The notes: generated by a model not told the origin, from the sequence alone. A DNA stretch of 64,000 bases from an uncultured Eubacteriales bacterium (GCA_905205065.1 CAJLCI010000002.1:50446-114445), one strand, 5' to 3'. Numbered from the stretch's first letter, positions 40,043-48,724 are shown. Program-made: numbers and translations.

Positions 40043-41431
40043 GTGAATGATAAAACAATTGCGGCAATATCAACACCTCCGGGAAAAGGCGGTATAGCGG
40101 TTATACGTATAAGCGGCAGTGATGCGATAGCAATTGGCGACAGGATGTTTAAACCAAAAAACGGAAAGAAACTGTCTGAACTGGATAGCGCAAAGATGAT
40201 TTACGGAGATATATTATATAACGGGATAGCTATTGACGACGGACTTGCATCTGTTTTCTTTTCGCCGCATTCTTATACAGGAGAAGATACTGTAGAAATT
40301 AATTGCCATGGAGGAATACTTCTTGCAAACAAAGTTCTTGAAAGTGCGTTTTTATGCGGTGCTGAACAAGCATCTCCGGGAGAATTTACAAAAAGAGCTT
40401 TTTTGTCTGGAAATATTTCATTAACAGAAGCAGAAGCAATCGCAGAGCTTATCGACGCGCAAAGTGAAGGGCAGCTTACGCTGGCTTCGTCTAATTCACA
40501 CGGAGTTTTATCATGTGCAATAACAGAATTGTATAACAGACTGTCACAACTTGTGGCGAAAATATATGTTGATATTGATTACCCGGGAGAAGATCTTGTT
40601 GAGTTTGATAAAGCAGATATATTGGAAGAACTTTTATTTTTGATAAATGATATAGAAAAGCTGTCCGGTACATACCAGACAGGGCGAGCTGTTGCGCATG
40701 GCGTATCGGTAGTGATTTGCGGAAAGCCAAATACAGGGAAATCTTCTCTTATGAATATGCTTTTGGGAAAGGAAAGAGCAATTGTAACATCAGAAGCCGG
40801 AACTACCCGTGATATAATAGAAGAAACAGTAGAAGCAGGATGTGTGCTTCTGCGTATATCAGATACTGCGGGAATAAGAAAGGCAGAAAATGAAGCAGAA
40901 AAGATCGGTGTTGAAAAGACTGTTGAAAAAATTAAAGAAGCAGAACTTGTTCTTGCAGTTTTTGATATTTCTTCAAGACCAGATGGAGAAGACGAAAAAT
41001 TTATTGATGAACTTAAATCTTATCTTGATAAAGGTGGAAAAGCAATAGGTATACTAAATAAATCTGATTTAAATGTAAATAAAGAAGCATTAGACAGATA
41101 TTCATCTGTTTTTGAAGATAAGGTTATTATATCAGCCGCAAATAAAGTCGGAAGAGAAGAAATACTTAAAAAGGCAGAGTCATTGTATATAGATGGGTCA
41201 ATAGATATTCACACGGATGCAATTGCATTTAATGCCAGACAATATGCATCTCTTTGCAATGCTGTGAGGAAGCTGAGGGACGCATATAAGGCGATAGAGG
41301 AAGGTATAGAAGTAGATATTTGCGGAACCGATATGGAACTCGCGTTAGCTAGCCTTGGTCAAACAGACGGAAGAACAGTAACGGAAGATATTGTAGCGAA
41401 TATATTTTCGCGTTTTTGTGTAGGAAAATAA
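40043..41431 (+). CDS. mnmE: tRNA modification GTPase MnmE
   Basis: About 462 aa. I chose the GTG at 40043 because AGAGGA is 9 nt upstream; an in-frame ATG at 40034 lies only at that site's edge. N-terminal folate-binding domain opens with TIAAISTPPGKGGIAVIRISG (cut as TIAAISTPPGKGG). The G domain has GKPNTGKSS and the EAGTTRD switch, and NKSD. The C-terminal FCVGK carries the catalytic cysteine. With MnmG it makes cmnm5U34 in tRNAs. mnmG, its usual neighbour, is absent. Confidence 0.96.
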   Translation: MNDKTIAAISTPPGKGGIAVIRISGSDAIAIGDRMFKPKNGKKLSELDSAKMIYGDILYNGIAIDDGLASVFFSPHSYTGEDTVEINCHGGILLANKVLESAFLCGAEQASPGEFTKRAFLSGNISLTEAEAIAELIDAQSEGQLTLASSNSHGVLSCAITELYNRLSQLVAKIYVDIDYPGEDLVEFDKADILEELLFLINDIEKLSGTYQTGRAVAHGVSVVICGKPNTGKSSLMNMLLGKERAIVTSEAGTTRDIIEETVEAGCVLLRISDTAGIRKAENEAEKIGVEKTVEKIKEAELVLAVFDISSRPDGEDEKFIDELKSYLDKGGKAIGILNKSDLNVNKEALDRYSSVFEDKVIISAANKVGREEILKKAESLYIDGSIDIHTDAIAFNARQYASLCNAVRKLRDAYKAIEEGIEVDICGTDMELALASLGQTDGRTVTEDIVANIFSRFCVGK

Positions 41432-41436
41432 AAAAT

Positions 41437-41463
41437 AAAAAGCACTTTTATAGTGCTTTTTAT
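41437..41463 (+). terminator. Terminator after mnmE
   Basis: AAAAAGCACT and AGTGCTTTTT form a clean stem with a 5-nt loop, 6 nt after the stop. It also works for the converging gene at 41496-41966. Confidence 0.9.
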
Positions 41464-41495
41464 TGAAAACTGAAAATATAAATTTAAAGTATAAT

Positions 41496-41966
41496 TTATT
41501 TTCTCTTTCCGTTTTTAGAATTTTTCTTAGGAATCAACGCGATAATTAGAATTATTGCCGCTATAGGAAATACAATTGCAACGATAATACCAATTATATT
41601 GGAAACCTTGGATGTTTCTTTGTTAGCAGAATCAGCCGTTGTATCTGTTGTATCTTCTGAAGAGTCAGAGGAAGTGCTTTCATCCTTTTTACTTGTTTCG
41701 TCTGTCTCTGTATCATTGCCGGTGGTTATATCATTGTTTGCCGCGCTTTCTGACACGTTATCAGTTTCATTTGTATCTTCAGATGAGGAGCTTTCAGAAT
41801 TTGCAGTGTCAGTATCCGTTATTTCCTCATTACTCGAAGAAACGGAAGTTTGATTTTCTGAAGTATTTACATCTGTTTCTGCATTAATAGATAAAGTTAA
41901 TGATGCTATCATAAAAAGTGCTGTAAATGCAGCAATTATTTTAGAGTTTGATTTAAAAATCGACAT
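41496..41966 (-). CDS. Low-complexity acidic surface protein with C-terminal membrane anchor
   Basis: 156 aa, not assigned to a family. A signal peptide (about 9-29, ending SINA) is followed by about 90 residues made almost only of Ser, Thr, Asp, Glu and Asn, then a hydrophobic segment (about 124-147) and a basic tail (KKNSKNGKRK). The architecture resembles a wall-spanning stalk held in the membrane; there is no LPXTG sortase motif. It is an isolated minus-strand gene on the plus-dominated right arm. The ribosome site AGAAGGG is present. Confidence 0.6.
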   Translation of the reverse strand: MSIFKSNSKIIAAFTALFMIASLTLSINAETDVNTSENQTSVSSSNEEITDTDTANSESSSSEDTNETDNVSESAANNDITTGNDTETDETSKKDESTSSDSSEDTTDTTADSANKETSKVSNIIGIIVAIVFPIAAIILIIALIPKKNSKNGKRK

Positions 41967-42173
41967 GAAAAATTCCCTTCTGATTAAACGTTAAAAATAA
42001 ATAAACATAACATATGATCAATACTATATATAAGATTAATATTAGCAAAAAAATATAACATAATGCTATCTATAATATTAACAAACAGTAAAAATCATGT
42101 ACTTAAAGCTATAATTATCTGTCTGTGTATTAGAGAACAACCTGTTAGATGAATGAAAGGAATTATCATAAAA

Positions 42174-42491
42174 ATGGAAAAGAAAAAATTTATAAAAAAT
42201 GACAGTGGATTTATTTGTGTTCACTGTGGAAAAAAAGTAGACCCTTTAGGATATACTTCAAGAAACCATTGTCCATATTGTCTCTGGTCACTTCATGTTG
42301 ATAAAAATCCTGGAGATCGGTCGGCAAAATGTGGAGCGGCGCTTGAGCCTGTATTTGCAGAGCCCGATCCAAAAAAGGGATTTATTATTACACATAAATG
42401 TACGGTCTGCGGAGAAATAAAAAGAAATAAAGCGGCTGATGATGATAACCGGGAATTGATTATAAAAATGACAGTAAACAAAAATTTTTAA
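42174..42491 (+). CDS. RNHCP-domain zinc-ribbon protein
   Basis: About 105 aa from the ATG at 42174, 12 nt after AAAGGA. It has two CxxC pairs, CVHCGK and CTVCGE, flanking the RNHCP core SRNHCPYCLWSLHVDKNPGDR (motif RNHCPYCLWS) that names the family. The cysteines and histidine are expected to bind zinc. Function is unknown; members occur in Firmicutes and actinobacteria. A monocistronic gene with no obvious partner. Confidence 0.85.
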   Translation: MEKKKFIKNDSGFICVHCGKKVDPLGYTSRNHCPYCLWSLHVDKNPGDRSAKCGAALEPVFAEPDPKKGFIITHKCTVCGEIKRNKAADDDNRELIIKMTVNKNF

Positions 42492-42586
42492 ATCATATAA
42501 CTTCTAATTAATTACCGCTATTTTGTGAGATAAACTTGTAAATAACGCTTGTACGAATGAAAAAACATTTCACAGAGAAAAATCAA

Positions 42587-42665
42587 AAGTACAGCGCCGC
42601 CCTTATAAGAGTTTACACTCATCAGAGCCGGCATATGCTATCGCTTAGTACCTGAAAAAAGCATG
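42587..42665 (+). repeat. Possible degenerate composite repeat, copy 7
   Basis: Lies in the 269-nt gap between converging genes. AAAAGTACAGCGCCGCC (42588-42604 region) aligns with AAAAAGTACGTAGAAACCGCC of copy 4, and ATATGCTATCGCTTAGTAC resembles the tail. Downstream TTAAAGCTGACTTG recurs as TTAAACGCTGACTTG near 47056. No array is visible. Call is tentative. Confidence 0.3.
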
Positions 42666-42760
42666 TTTTTAAATTCTTATTTATTTAAAGTTTAAAGCTG
42701 ACTTGCTCTGAGCAAATTTTGCCCCGATTTTAGTCATATATATGTATAGAAAAAAATATA

Positions 42761-43129
42761 TTAAAGAATGTCATCGATTATATCTTTTGCTTCTTCCGGT
42801 GTTACGAAGTTTTCACTTAAAAGATGAAGCAGCTTCTCGGCAGCGTCTTCACTTCTTGTAATATCATAGATAAAAACAGTTTCATCAAATGAACCGCAGG
42901 TATCATATAAGGTTTTACTAATTAACAGTGAGTAAACTTTATTGTACAAACCATATTCTGTATCTCCAAGTCCGGATTCATCAGTTGTAACAATCAGTTT
43001 GTATTGAAGTATAATGCCGCTTCTTGATTTATCGTGTTTAATGATAGAATCATATTCACGTGTTCTTTCTGTTATAAAGGTTTTTCGCTCTGTTTTTTCT
43101 CTAATACGATTTTTTGTTACTGCTGGCAT
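42761..43129 (-). CDS. Hypothetical protein, DUF6514-like
   Basis: 122 aa. A basic N-terminus (RIREKTERK), a central TEYGLYNKVYSLLIS segment and a closing part (VFIYDITRSEDAAEKLLHLLSENFVTPEEAKDIIDDIL) resemble the short clostridial DUF6514 family, whose members end in a D(V/I)(V/I)EDFL-like helix; this match is from memory of the pattern and is moderate. No catalytic residues are evident. A good ribosome site (AAGGAG, 6 nt) and a well-spaced promoter with an upstream perfect Spo0A box point to expression linked to the transition state or sporulation. Confidence 0.5.
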   Translation of the reverse strand: MPAVTKNRIREKTERKTFITERTREYDSIIKHDKSRSGIILQYKLIVTTDESGLGDTEYGLYNKVYSLLISKTLYDTCGSFDETVFIYDITRSEDAAEKLLHLLSENFVTPEEAKDIIDDIL

Positions 43130-43690
43130 TTTGTACTCCTTTTTTGCGCGATGAATCCATTAGTTATATTAAAAATATAATTTTATAAAATCTATTGGAA
43201 ATAATTGAAAGTTTTTATTTTTATATTTTTTGTCTGTATTTATATAATACCAAAAAACTGTAAATTTGTAAACAGGAACAAGTCTACATATTTCGACAAA
43301 ATTATGCAGGTAATTTACGGTAATTTTTCGTTATTTGGATTTAAAAGAATATATTTAAATAAAGCGATTGTTAATTGTGCGAAAAAACTCGAACGAAAAT
43401 TTTTTATCAGATAGTTTATAAAGACGAATTTAATGTCGAATATTGGATAAAAAAACATAATATGAAAAAATAATGCATAATATACAATATTTTTATAATG
43501 ACAAAAAGATGTTATTATGTTAATATAAGCTTGTTGATTCTTATAAATACTGTGTTTTTAGTAAGAGGTAAAAATTACTGTATGGGTGACAAGGGATAAT
43601 ATAAAAATGTATATTTATGCAAAAAATCTTTTTTATATTTAGCATTATGAATATTCGTAAACAATAAGAATAAGAAAGAGGTCGATTTTT
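43130..43690. other. Divergent AT-rich intergenic region with two Spo0A-type boxes
   Basis: 561 nt between the DUF6514-like gene and a small membrane protein gene. It holds the minus-strand promoter and Spo0A box described separately, plus a second TGTCGAA at 43434-43440 on the plus strand. An open frame at 43205-43414 looks non-coding (AT-driven composition, no ribosome site). Confidence 0.55.
43244..43299 (-). promoter_or_regulatory. Candidate Spo0A-controlled promoter
   Basis: Minus strand: TTTACA (-35, 43272-43267), 17-nt spacer, TATTAT (-10, 43249-43244). A perfect 0A box TTGTCGAA (43299-43292) lies 19 nt upstream of the -35. It would drive the gene at 42761-43129 with a leader of about 107 nt. 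Confidence 0.5.
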
Positions 43691-43936
43691 GTGATAAATG
43701 ATAGGTATAAGCTATGTAAAGCGTCACGGTTTTTACTCAATATCGGACTAATGGTAGTTTTTGCATTGATTTTATATATCGGTTTTTTACTTGACACAGC
43801 AGTGAATTCATCGGAGGGAATACTTTACATAACGCTGAGATGCAGAGCCATGCTTGATTATGCATTATTGACAACGGTTATTTTAATAGGCGGTTCTTTG
43901 TTTGTAGACTGCGTTATAAAGGGTAAAATAAAATAA
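43691..43936 (+). CDS. Small two-segment membrane protein
   Basis: 81 aa from GTG, 9 nt after AGAGG. Hydrophobic segments lie at about 14-34 (LLNIGLMVVFALILYIGFLL) and 56-76, joined by a short loop (DTAVNSSEGILYITLRCRAMLDY). I do not recognise the family. It is divergent from the DUF6514-like gene across a region with two Spo0A-type boxes, so a sporulation link is possible but unproven. It ends at a nested hairpin shared with hprK. Confidence 0.5.
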   Translation: MINDRYKLCKASRFLLNIGLMVVFALILYIGFLLDTAVNSSEGILYITLRCRAMLDYALLTTVILIGGSLFVDCVIKGKIK

Positions 43937-44002
43937 AGCATCTGCTCTGCAATTTTTTAAACGAAAGAAAACTATTCGTTAGTAAAATTTGCAGAGCAGA
44001 TG
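43934..44002. terminator. Nested inverted repeat between converging genes
   Basis: CATCTGCTCTGCAA (43934-43947) and TTGCAGAGCAGATG (43989-44002) are perfect 14-bp arms around 41 nt that contain a second ACGAA/TTCGT stem. T-rich sequence follows on both sides only loosely. It probably ends both the small membrane gene and hprK. Confidence 0.6.
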
Positions 44003-44041
44003 TTATTAATGATAAGATCAAAATTAAGTTATCACAGATAT

Positions 44042-45001
44042 TTAAAATTTAATATTTGAAGTGTCTTCGGGAGATTCTCCGGTCATCGCTTTAAGAAGAT
44101 TATTTTCGAGTTCCAGAGCGGTATTATATCCCATCTTTTTTTGTCTACTGTTCATTGCTGCAATTTCAAGGATGATTGCAAGATTGCGTCCCGGCTTTAC
44201 AGGTATTGTTGTAGTTGGAATCTGAATTCCCATAATATCTGTAAATTCATTTTTTATTCCAAGACGGTCATACATTTTTCCATGTACCCAAGGTTCAAGC
44301 TTGATTACAAGATCAATTTTTTCTGTGTCTTTGACAGCCCCGACACCGAACAGCCTTCTTACATCAACGACGCCAATTCCGCGCAGTTCAATATAATGAC
44401 GGATCATTTCCGGTGCGCTTCCGACAAGTGTTTTTGAAGAAACTTTTTTTATTTCGACGGCGTCGTCAGCGATCAAGCGATGTCCGCGTTTAACAAGTTC
44501 AATTGCCGTTTCACTTTTTCCGATTCCGCTGTCTCCGAGAAGAAGCATACCTTCACTATATACTTCAACCAAAACGCCGTGGCGAGTTATTCGCGGTGCA
44601 AGAGCTACGTTTAAATATGATATTAAGCTTGCCATAAATTCAGATGTGTGCTGTTCTGTACGCAGAAGGGGAACAGAATATTTCTTTGCCTTTTCAATAA
44701 AAATAGGAAAAATAGCAAGCGAGGTTGTAAAAATTACTGCCACTGGTTTTTTTGACATAAATGAATCTATATGATCCGGTAAAGTCGATTCAGGAAAAGA
44801 ATTGAGGTATGTGTGTTCACAATTTCCTATAAGCTGTATCCGTGCAGGCTCAAAGTGACCGAAAAAACCCGATAGCGCCAGGCCGGGGCGATTTAAGTCT
44901 GAACGCGTAACAATAATATTTTCGTCATCGGGCAGAAAAATTTTTTCGAGCTGGAATTCATCGATGATTTGCTGAAGTTTAACAGAATATACTGTTGACA
45001 T
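44042..45001 (-). CDS. hprK: HPr kinase/phosphorylase
   Basis: 319 aa from the ATG at 45001 (GAGGAG, 7 nt), giving MSTVYSVKLQQIID. The P-loop is GDSGIGKS at 156-163, with conserved H141 just upstream and the HprK signature ELRGIGVVDVRRLFG. It phosphorylates and dephosphorylates Ser46 of HPr, controlling CcpA-dependent carbon catabolite repression. Here lgt, its usual Bacillus neighbour, is absent. The gene is minus strand, against the main direction of this arm. Confidence 0.96.
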   Translation of the reverse strand: MSTVYSVKLQQIIDEFQLEKIFLPDDENIIVTRSDLNRPGLALSGFFGHFEPARIQLIGNCEHTYLNSFPESTLPDHIDSFMSKKPVAVIFTTSLAIFPIFIEKAKKYSVPLLRTEQHTSEFMASLISYLNVALAPRITRHGVLVEVYSEGMLLLGDSGIGKSETAIELVKRGHRLIADDAVEIKKVSSKTLVGSAPEMIRHYIELRGIGVVDVRRLFGVGAVKDTEKIDLVIKLEPWVHGKMYDRLGIKNEFTDIMGIQIPTTTIPVKPGRNLAIILEIAAMNSRQKKMGYNTALELENNLLKAMTGESPEDTSNIKF

Positions 45002-45101
45002 ATAATTTCTCCTCAAGCTTTGCTTATTGTAGACAGATATAAGTATTGTTAAAGAAATTATATGTCAGAGAGACTGAATAGTCAATACCTTTTGGTGTTT
45101 T

Positions 45102-45701
45102 TTATTTCAAAATCGTAATGACCGGCTGAATTTGAATTCCTGAAAGCGCGGACAACATAGTTGCCTGAAGCTTGTTGAAATCTGCAACGAGGGAATAAGG
45201 CTTATGTTCAGGATCATCCTGTCCAAGCGGCACAAAAAATACGTTTTTTCGCATACTGACAGAAGCGATTGAGTGAAGATTTGCAGACAGGGCATCGTTT
45301 GTTGCCAGAGCAATTACAAGCGGCCTGTTTCCTCTCATATGAGCCTTAGCAGACATTGTAACGGCCGAATCGGTTATTCCATTTGCAATTTTTGCAAGAG
45401 TATTTCCTGTGCACGGAGAGATAACAAGCAGATCAAGAGGATTTGCCGGTCCCAGAGGTTCCGCGTCCCTTACCGTGTGGATAATCTGATTTCCGCATAT
45501 TTTTTCAATTTTTTCTGTTGTTTCGGCGGCACTTCCGAATCGTGTATCGGTAGTGTATACGCTCTCATTAACTATAGGAATAATATCCCAGCCTGCGTGA
45601 GATAATTTCTCAAGCTCGGCAATTGATTTTTTAACTGTACAGAAAGAACCGCAGAAAGCATAGCCGAGACGCGGCTTTTTTTTAATGTATGTTTTGTCCA
45701 T
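45102..45701 (-). CDS. dpaB: Dipicolinate synthase subunit B
   Basis: 199 aa. A flavoprotein (Rossmann-like) fold is seen in YAFCGSFCTVKKSIAELEKL and VISPCTGNTLAKIANGITD, the typical phosphopantothenoylcysteine-decarboxylase-like pattern. With DpaA it makes dipicolinic acid in the mother cell for the spore core. AAAGGAGAG lies 7 nt before the ATG. It follows dpaA, but 372 nt away instead of directly, with a hairpin repeat in the gap. Confidence 0.92.
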   Translation of the reverse strand: MDKTYIKKKPRLGYAFCGSFCTVKKSIAELEKLSHAGWDIIPIVNESVYTTDTRFGSAAETTEKIEKICGNQIIHTVRDAEPLGPANPLDLLVISPCTGNTLAKIANGITDSAVTMSAKAHMRGNRPLVIALATNDALSANLHSIASVSMRKNVFFVPLGQDDPEHKPYSLVADFNKLQATMLSALSGIQIQPVITILK

Positions 45702-46073
45702 ATATATTCTCTCCTTTTGCCGTCTGCCCGGTAATACTGGAGATTTAATATCATCGGGTTTACTGGCATTTTAATTGAATTTTTACGGTAAAGAAATTAT
45801 GTAATAGTATTTAAAATGGAAAATATTTAAGGTGGAAAACAGCTGTGATATAAAACAGAATGACACCTGAAAAACAGAAAATCCGAATTTGTTTCTTTGC
45901 GGTCTTGGAACAGCGTGTACAGTGATGATGCTTACAAGGAGAAAATCTCTATAGGCGGCCATTTGTAACGCCGCAGAAAATATAAGCGTAACCGCCTATA
46001 GAGATTAACATCTAATCAGCTGTTGTCATAGTTGCAAGACTGTTGTAAATTAATTCATAGGTGATATAAATTT
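45702..46073. other. Gap inside the dipicolinate synthase gene pair
   Basis: 372 nt without a gene between dpaA and dpaB, which are contiguous in most spore formers. It contains the inverted repeat at 45943-46005 (below). A separate dpaB promoter could lie here; none was clear. Confidence 0.5.
45943..46005. repeat. Composite repeat head with perfect terminal inverted repeats, copy 6
   Basis: AATCTCTATAGGCGG (about 45944) and CCGCCTATAGAGATT are exact 15-bp inverted arms around about 33 nt. The interior AACGCCGCAGAAAATATAAG then CGTAACCGCC aligns with the composite head at 55578-55624, and CCTATAGAGA also follows the head of copy 2. No 15-bp array follows. In RNA it would form a strong hairpin. 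Confidence 0.5.
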
Positions 46074-46976
46074 TTATGGTGTAATACCTTTTTCCTGTAG
46101 AATGCCGAAAATACCGTCACTTATTATTTTTCCGGATGAAACAGGTGCTGTCTTTCCGGGCAGCGCAAGAGCATGAATTATTTTTATTCCTTCTTTTTCC
46201 GCAGCGGCTTTATCTACTCCGCCGGGCAATGATGCGACGTCTATAATTAATGTTTTCTTTGACATTTTTTTAAGAACGGGAGCGGTAACAATAATTTTTG
46301 GTACTGTATTGAAGACGACGGCGGCATCTTCGAATGGACGCGGATTGCTGCCGAGCTGTCTTATATCGGAGCTGTGGTAACCGAAAATTTTTGTCCAAGC
46401 CATATCTGATGCGTTACGGGAATGCACTGTTACATCTGCACCGAGAGAGTTAGAGGATTTTGCAAGAACTTTGCCGATTCTGCCAAATCCGAGAACATGT
46501 ACTTTTGAGCCGTATAGCGTTACGGGAAGCTCGTGAAATGCGATCTCAAGAGCACCTTCCGCTGTAGGCACGGCATTTAATATAGCTACCTCATCTCTTT
46601 TAAGGCAGTCAAAAAGCTTAATACCGTGATGATCGGCAGCTGAAATAAAAGATTCTCCTATACCTCCTCCTATGACAAGCTGAGACGGATTAATCAATGT
46701 AAAAAGATCCTCAAAAAGTTTATTTTGCTGATCTTCAGTGCCTAAAGGACAGTAAAGGTGACGGTTGTCTTTAGATAATGGAATAGGCAAAACAACAGCC
46801 GCAGAGTTGCGGACAGCGCCTTCTAAATCCACACATCGTGTAATATTGCTTCTCTCAAATATATAAGAGCCAAAGCCGTACACGGCAACTTCAAAACCAA
46901 CATCCGATAGCTCATTCGCAGTGATTAGCTGTCTTTCATCTCCGCCAATTACCGCAATTTTAATTTCACTGTTCAA
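46074..46976 (-). CDS. dpaA: Dipicolinate synthase subunit A
   Basis: About 300 aa. I place the start at a TTG at 46976 because GAGGTG lies 6 nt upstream and the protein then begins MNSEIKIAVIGGDERQ, as in the family; an ATG at 46994 has no site. The N-terminal domain has AVIGGDERQ, and a second Rossmann fold has VHVLGFGRIGKVLA and a typical NTVP segment. It is the NAD(P)-dependent subunit acting on the product of dihydrodipicolinate synthesis. Mother-cell (sigma-K-like) expression is expected from known biology; no promoter could be assigned. Confidence 0.92.
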   Translation of the reverse strand: MNSEIKIAVIGGDERQLITANELSDVGFEVAVYGFGSYIFERSNITRCVDLEGAVRNSAAVVLPIPLSKDNRHLYCPLGTEDQQNKLFEDLFTLINPSQLVIGGGIGESFISAADHHGIKLFDCLKRDEVAILNAVPTAEGALEIAFHELPVTLYGSKVHVLGFGRIGKVLAKSSNSLGADVTVHSRNASDMAWTKIFGYHSSDIRQLGSNPRPFEDAAVVFNTVPKIIVTAPVLKKMSKKTLIIDVASLPGGVDKAAAEKEGIKIIHALALPGKTAPVSSGKIISDGIFGILQEKGITP

Positions 46977-47142
46977 ATTATTCACCTCTGCCATTGACGG
47001 CGGAATTTTTATTTTCCTTTTTTATTTTCAGGATCTCTGTAAGCATAATATGCAGTTAAACGCTGACTTGTCACATTAAAGAATAATCGATAAAGAATAA
47101 TCGGTCAAATGTAAAACCTTGTCATAATGGACTTTAGTTGAG

Positions 47143-47336
47143 GGTGTTTTATTACTGAAAAAGTGTGTGGAACAATCTCCACATTTAACAGAACGCCTTT
47201 ACGAACGAACGACTTACGACCGAGCACCAAACTACCGAGCAGCCAACGATCGAACACCTTTACGACTGAATTCCTTAACAAGCAGATACATTAATAGTCA
47301 AACGTCTTTACAAATGCGAGCCTCTCACTCGTTATA
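47143..47336 (+). repeat. Composite intergenic repeat, copy 5 (head + about 10 15-bp units)
   Basis: The head (47143-47184) contains ACTGAAAAAGTGTGTGGAA, then CAATCTCC, sharing AAAAGTGxGTGGAA with copy 3. Units at 15-bp spacing follow from 47190: AGAACGCCTTTACGA, ACGAACGACTTACGA, CCGAGCACCAAACTA, CCGAGCAGCCAACGA, TCGAACACCTTTACG. The tail is not clear. ATTATTGAAAAAGTGTGT recurs at about 55657. Confidence 0.6.
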
Positions 47337-47446
47337 AAGCCTTTGATTTACAGAAAAAACATTTTTTTAAACAGAAGGCGTGAGAGAGGTGCATATAAAA
47401 ACGAGAAAAAATATTTGTTAAATTTCGAAAAATTTACCATATGATA

Positions 47447-47475
47447 TTGATAAATTAAACCAGATGTGGTAATAT
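47447..47475 (+). promoter_or_regulatory. Candidate pgk promoter
   Basis: TTGATA (47447-47452), 17-nt spacer, TAATAT (47470-47475), 61 nt before the pgk ATG. Confidence 0.5.
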
Positions 47476-47536
47476 TATAAAGTATATAACGGTGCTGAGC
47501 GTCCGTATCGGAATAAATTTTTTTGAGGTGAAATTA

Positions 47537-48724
47537 ATGTATAATAAAAAAACAATTGAGGATATTGATTGCAAAGGTAAGAGAGTTCTTGTTAGGTGTG
47601 ACTTTAATGTACCGATGAAGGATGGAGTAATAACTGACAACAAGCGCATAGTCGAAGCTCTTCCGACTATAAAATATCTTTCTTCTAATGGCGCTAAGCT
47701 GATACTCTGTTCTCATTTCGGACGCCCCAAGGGTGAGTTTAACATGACATATTCACTTGCACCTGTAGCAGCTGAGCTTGGAAAGCTTCTAGGACGTGAG
47801 GTTCCGATTGCTAAAGACGTTATCGGCGAAGATGCTCATGCAAAGGCATCGGCTTTGAAGGACGGCGATATAATGCTGCTTGAAAATGTCCGTTTTCATA
47901 AAGAAGAGGAAAAAAATGATCCGGATTTTGCGAAAGCACTTGCCGGACTTGCAGAAATTTACGTAAACGATGCATTCGGGACAGCGCATCGCGCGCATGC
48001 ATCAACTGCCGGAGTTGCGGATTACCTTCCTGCTGTTTGCGGTTATCTTATTCAAAAAGAAATATCAATTATGGGAGGCGCACTCAGCGAGCCGAAAAGA
48101 CCTTTTGTTGCGATTCTCGGAGGAGCAAAGGTTTCCGATAAAATCGGGGTTATAAGCAATCTGCTTGATAAAGTTGATACACTTATTATCGGCGGAGGGA
48201 TGGCATACACGTTCTTCCGTGCTCTTGGAAATACAACGGGTTCTTCTATTTGTGAGGAGGACAAGCTTGAGCTTGCTCTTGACCTTATAAAGAGAGCAAG
48301 AGAGAAAAAGGTTAATTTCCTTTTGCCGGTTGACAATGTAATAGGCCGCGAGTATAAAGAGGATACTGTATATATGAGAATTTATTCGGATAGTATCCCC
48401 GACGGCTGGATGGGACTTGATATCGGTACTATTACTCAGGAGCTTTACGCAAAGACGATTCAGGGTGCCGGAACAGTGGTATGGAACGGACCGATGGGGG
48501 TCTCAGAATGGGAAAATTTTGCTGCCGGAACACGTGCAGTAGCGCAGGCAATTGCTGATTCGGAAGCCATTTCAATCATCGGCGGAGGAGATTCCGCGGC
48601 GGCGGTTGAAGCTCTTGGCTTTGCTGATAAAATGACTCATATTTCAACAGGCGGAGGCGCGTCTCTTGAATTTCTTGAAGGAAAGGATCTTCCCGGAATT
48701 GCATGTCTGAACGATAAAGATTAA
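47537..48724 (+). CDS. pgk: Phosphoglycerate kinase
   Basis: 395 aa from the ATG at 47537 (GAGGTG, 6 nt). Typical PGK motifs are [43 protein letters not shown] and [13 protein letters not shown]. It makes ATP from 1,3-bisphosphoglycerate in glycolysis. gap is not adjacent. tpiA follows after 43 nt, so pgk-tpiA form an operon. Confidence 0.97.
   Translation: MYNKKTIEDIDCKGKRVLVRCDFNVPMKDGVITDNKRIVEALPTIKYLSSNGAKLILCSHFGRPKGEFNMTYSLAPVAAELGKLLGREVPIAKDVIGEDAHAKASALKDGDIMLLENVRFHKEEEKNDPDFAKALAGLAEIYVNDAFGTAHRAHASTAGVADYLPAVCGYLIQKEISIMGGALSEPKRPFVAILGGAKVSDKIGVISNLLDKVDTLIIGGGMAYTFFRALGNTTGSSICEEDKLELALDLIKRAREKKVNFLLPVDNVIGREYKEDTVYMRIYSDSIPDGWMGLDIGTITQELYAKTIQGAGTVVWNGPMGVSEWENFAAGTRAVAQAIADSEAISIIGGGDSAAAVEALGFADKMTHISTGGGASLEFLEGKDLPGIACLNDKD

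Larger units (their letters stand above)
46977..47536. other. Divergent intergenic region dpaA / pgk
   Basis: 560 nt. It holds a 14-bp direct tandem duplication TAAAGAATAATCGA (47077-47104), composite repeat copy 5 (47143-47336), a CCTCTCAC...GTGAGAGAGG dyad after it, and the pgk promoter. Confidence 0.5.

Noticed and set aside
43205..43414. 69-aa plus-strand open frame
   Set aside because: AT-driven composition (Phe/Ile/Lys/Asn), no ribosome site, and it overlaps the minus-strand promoter and Spo0A box.
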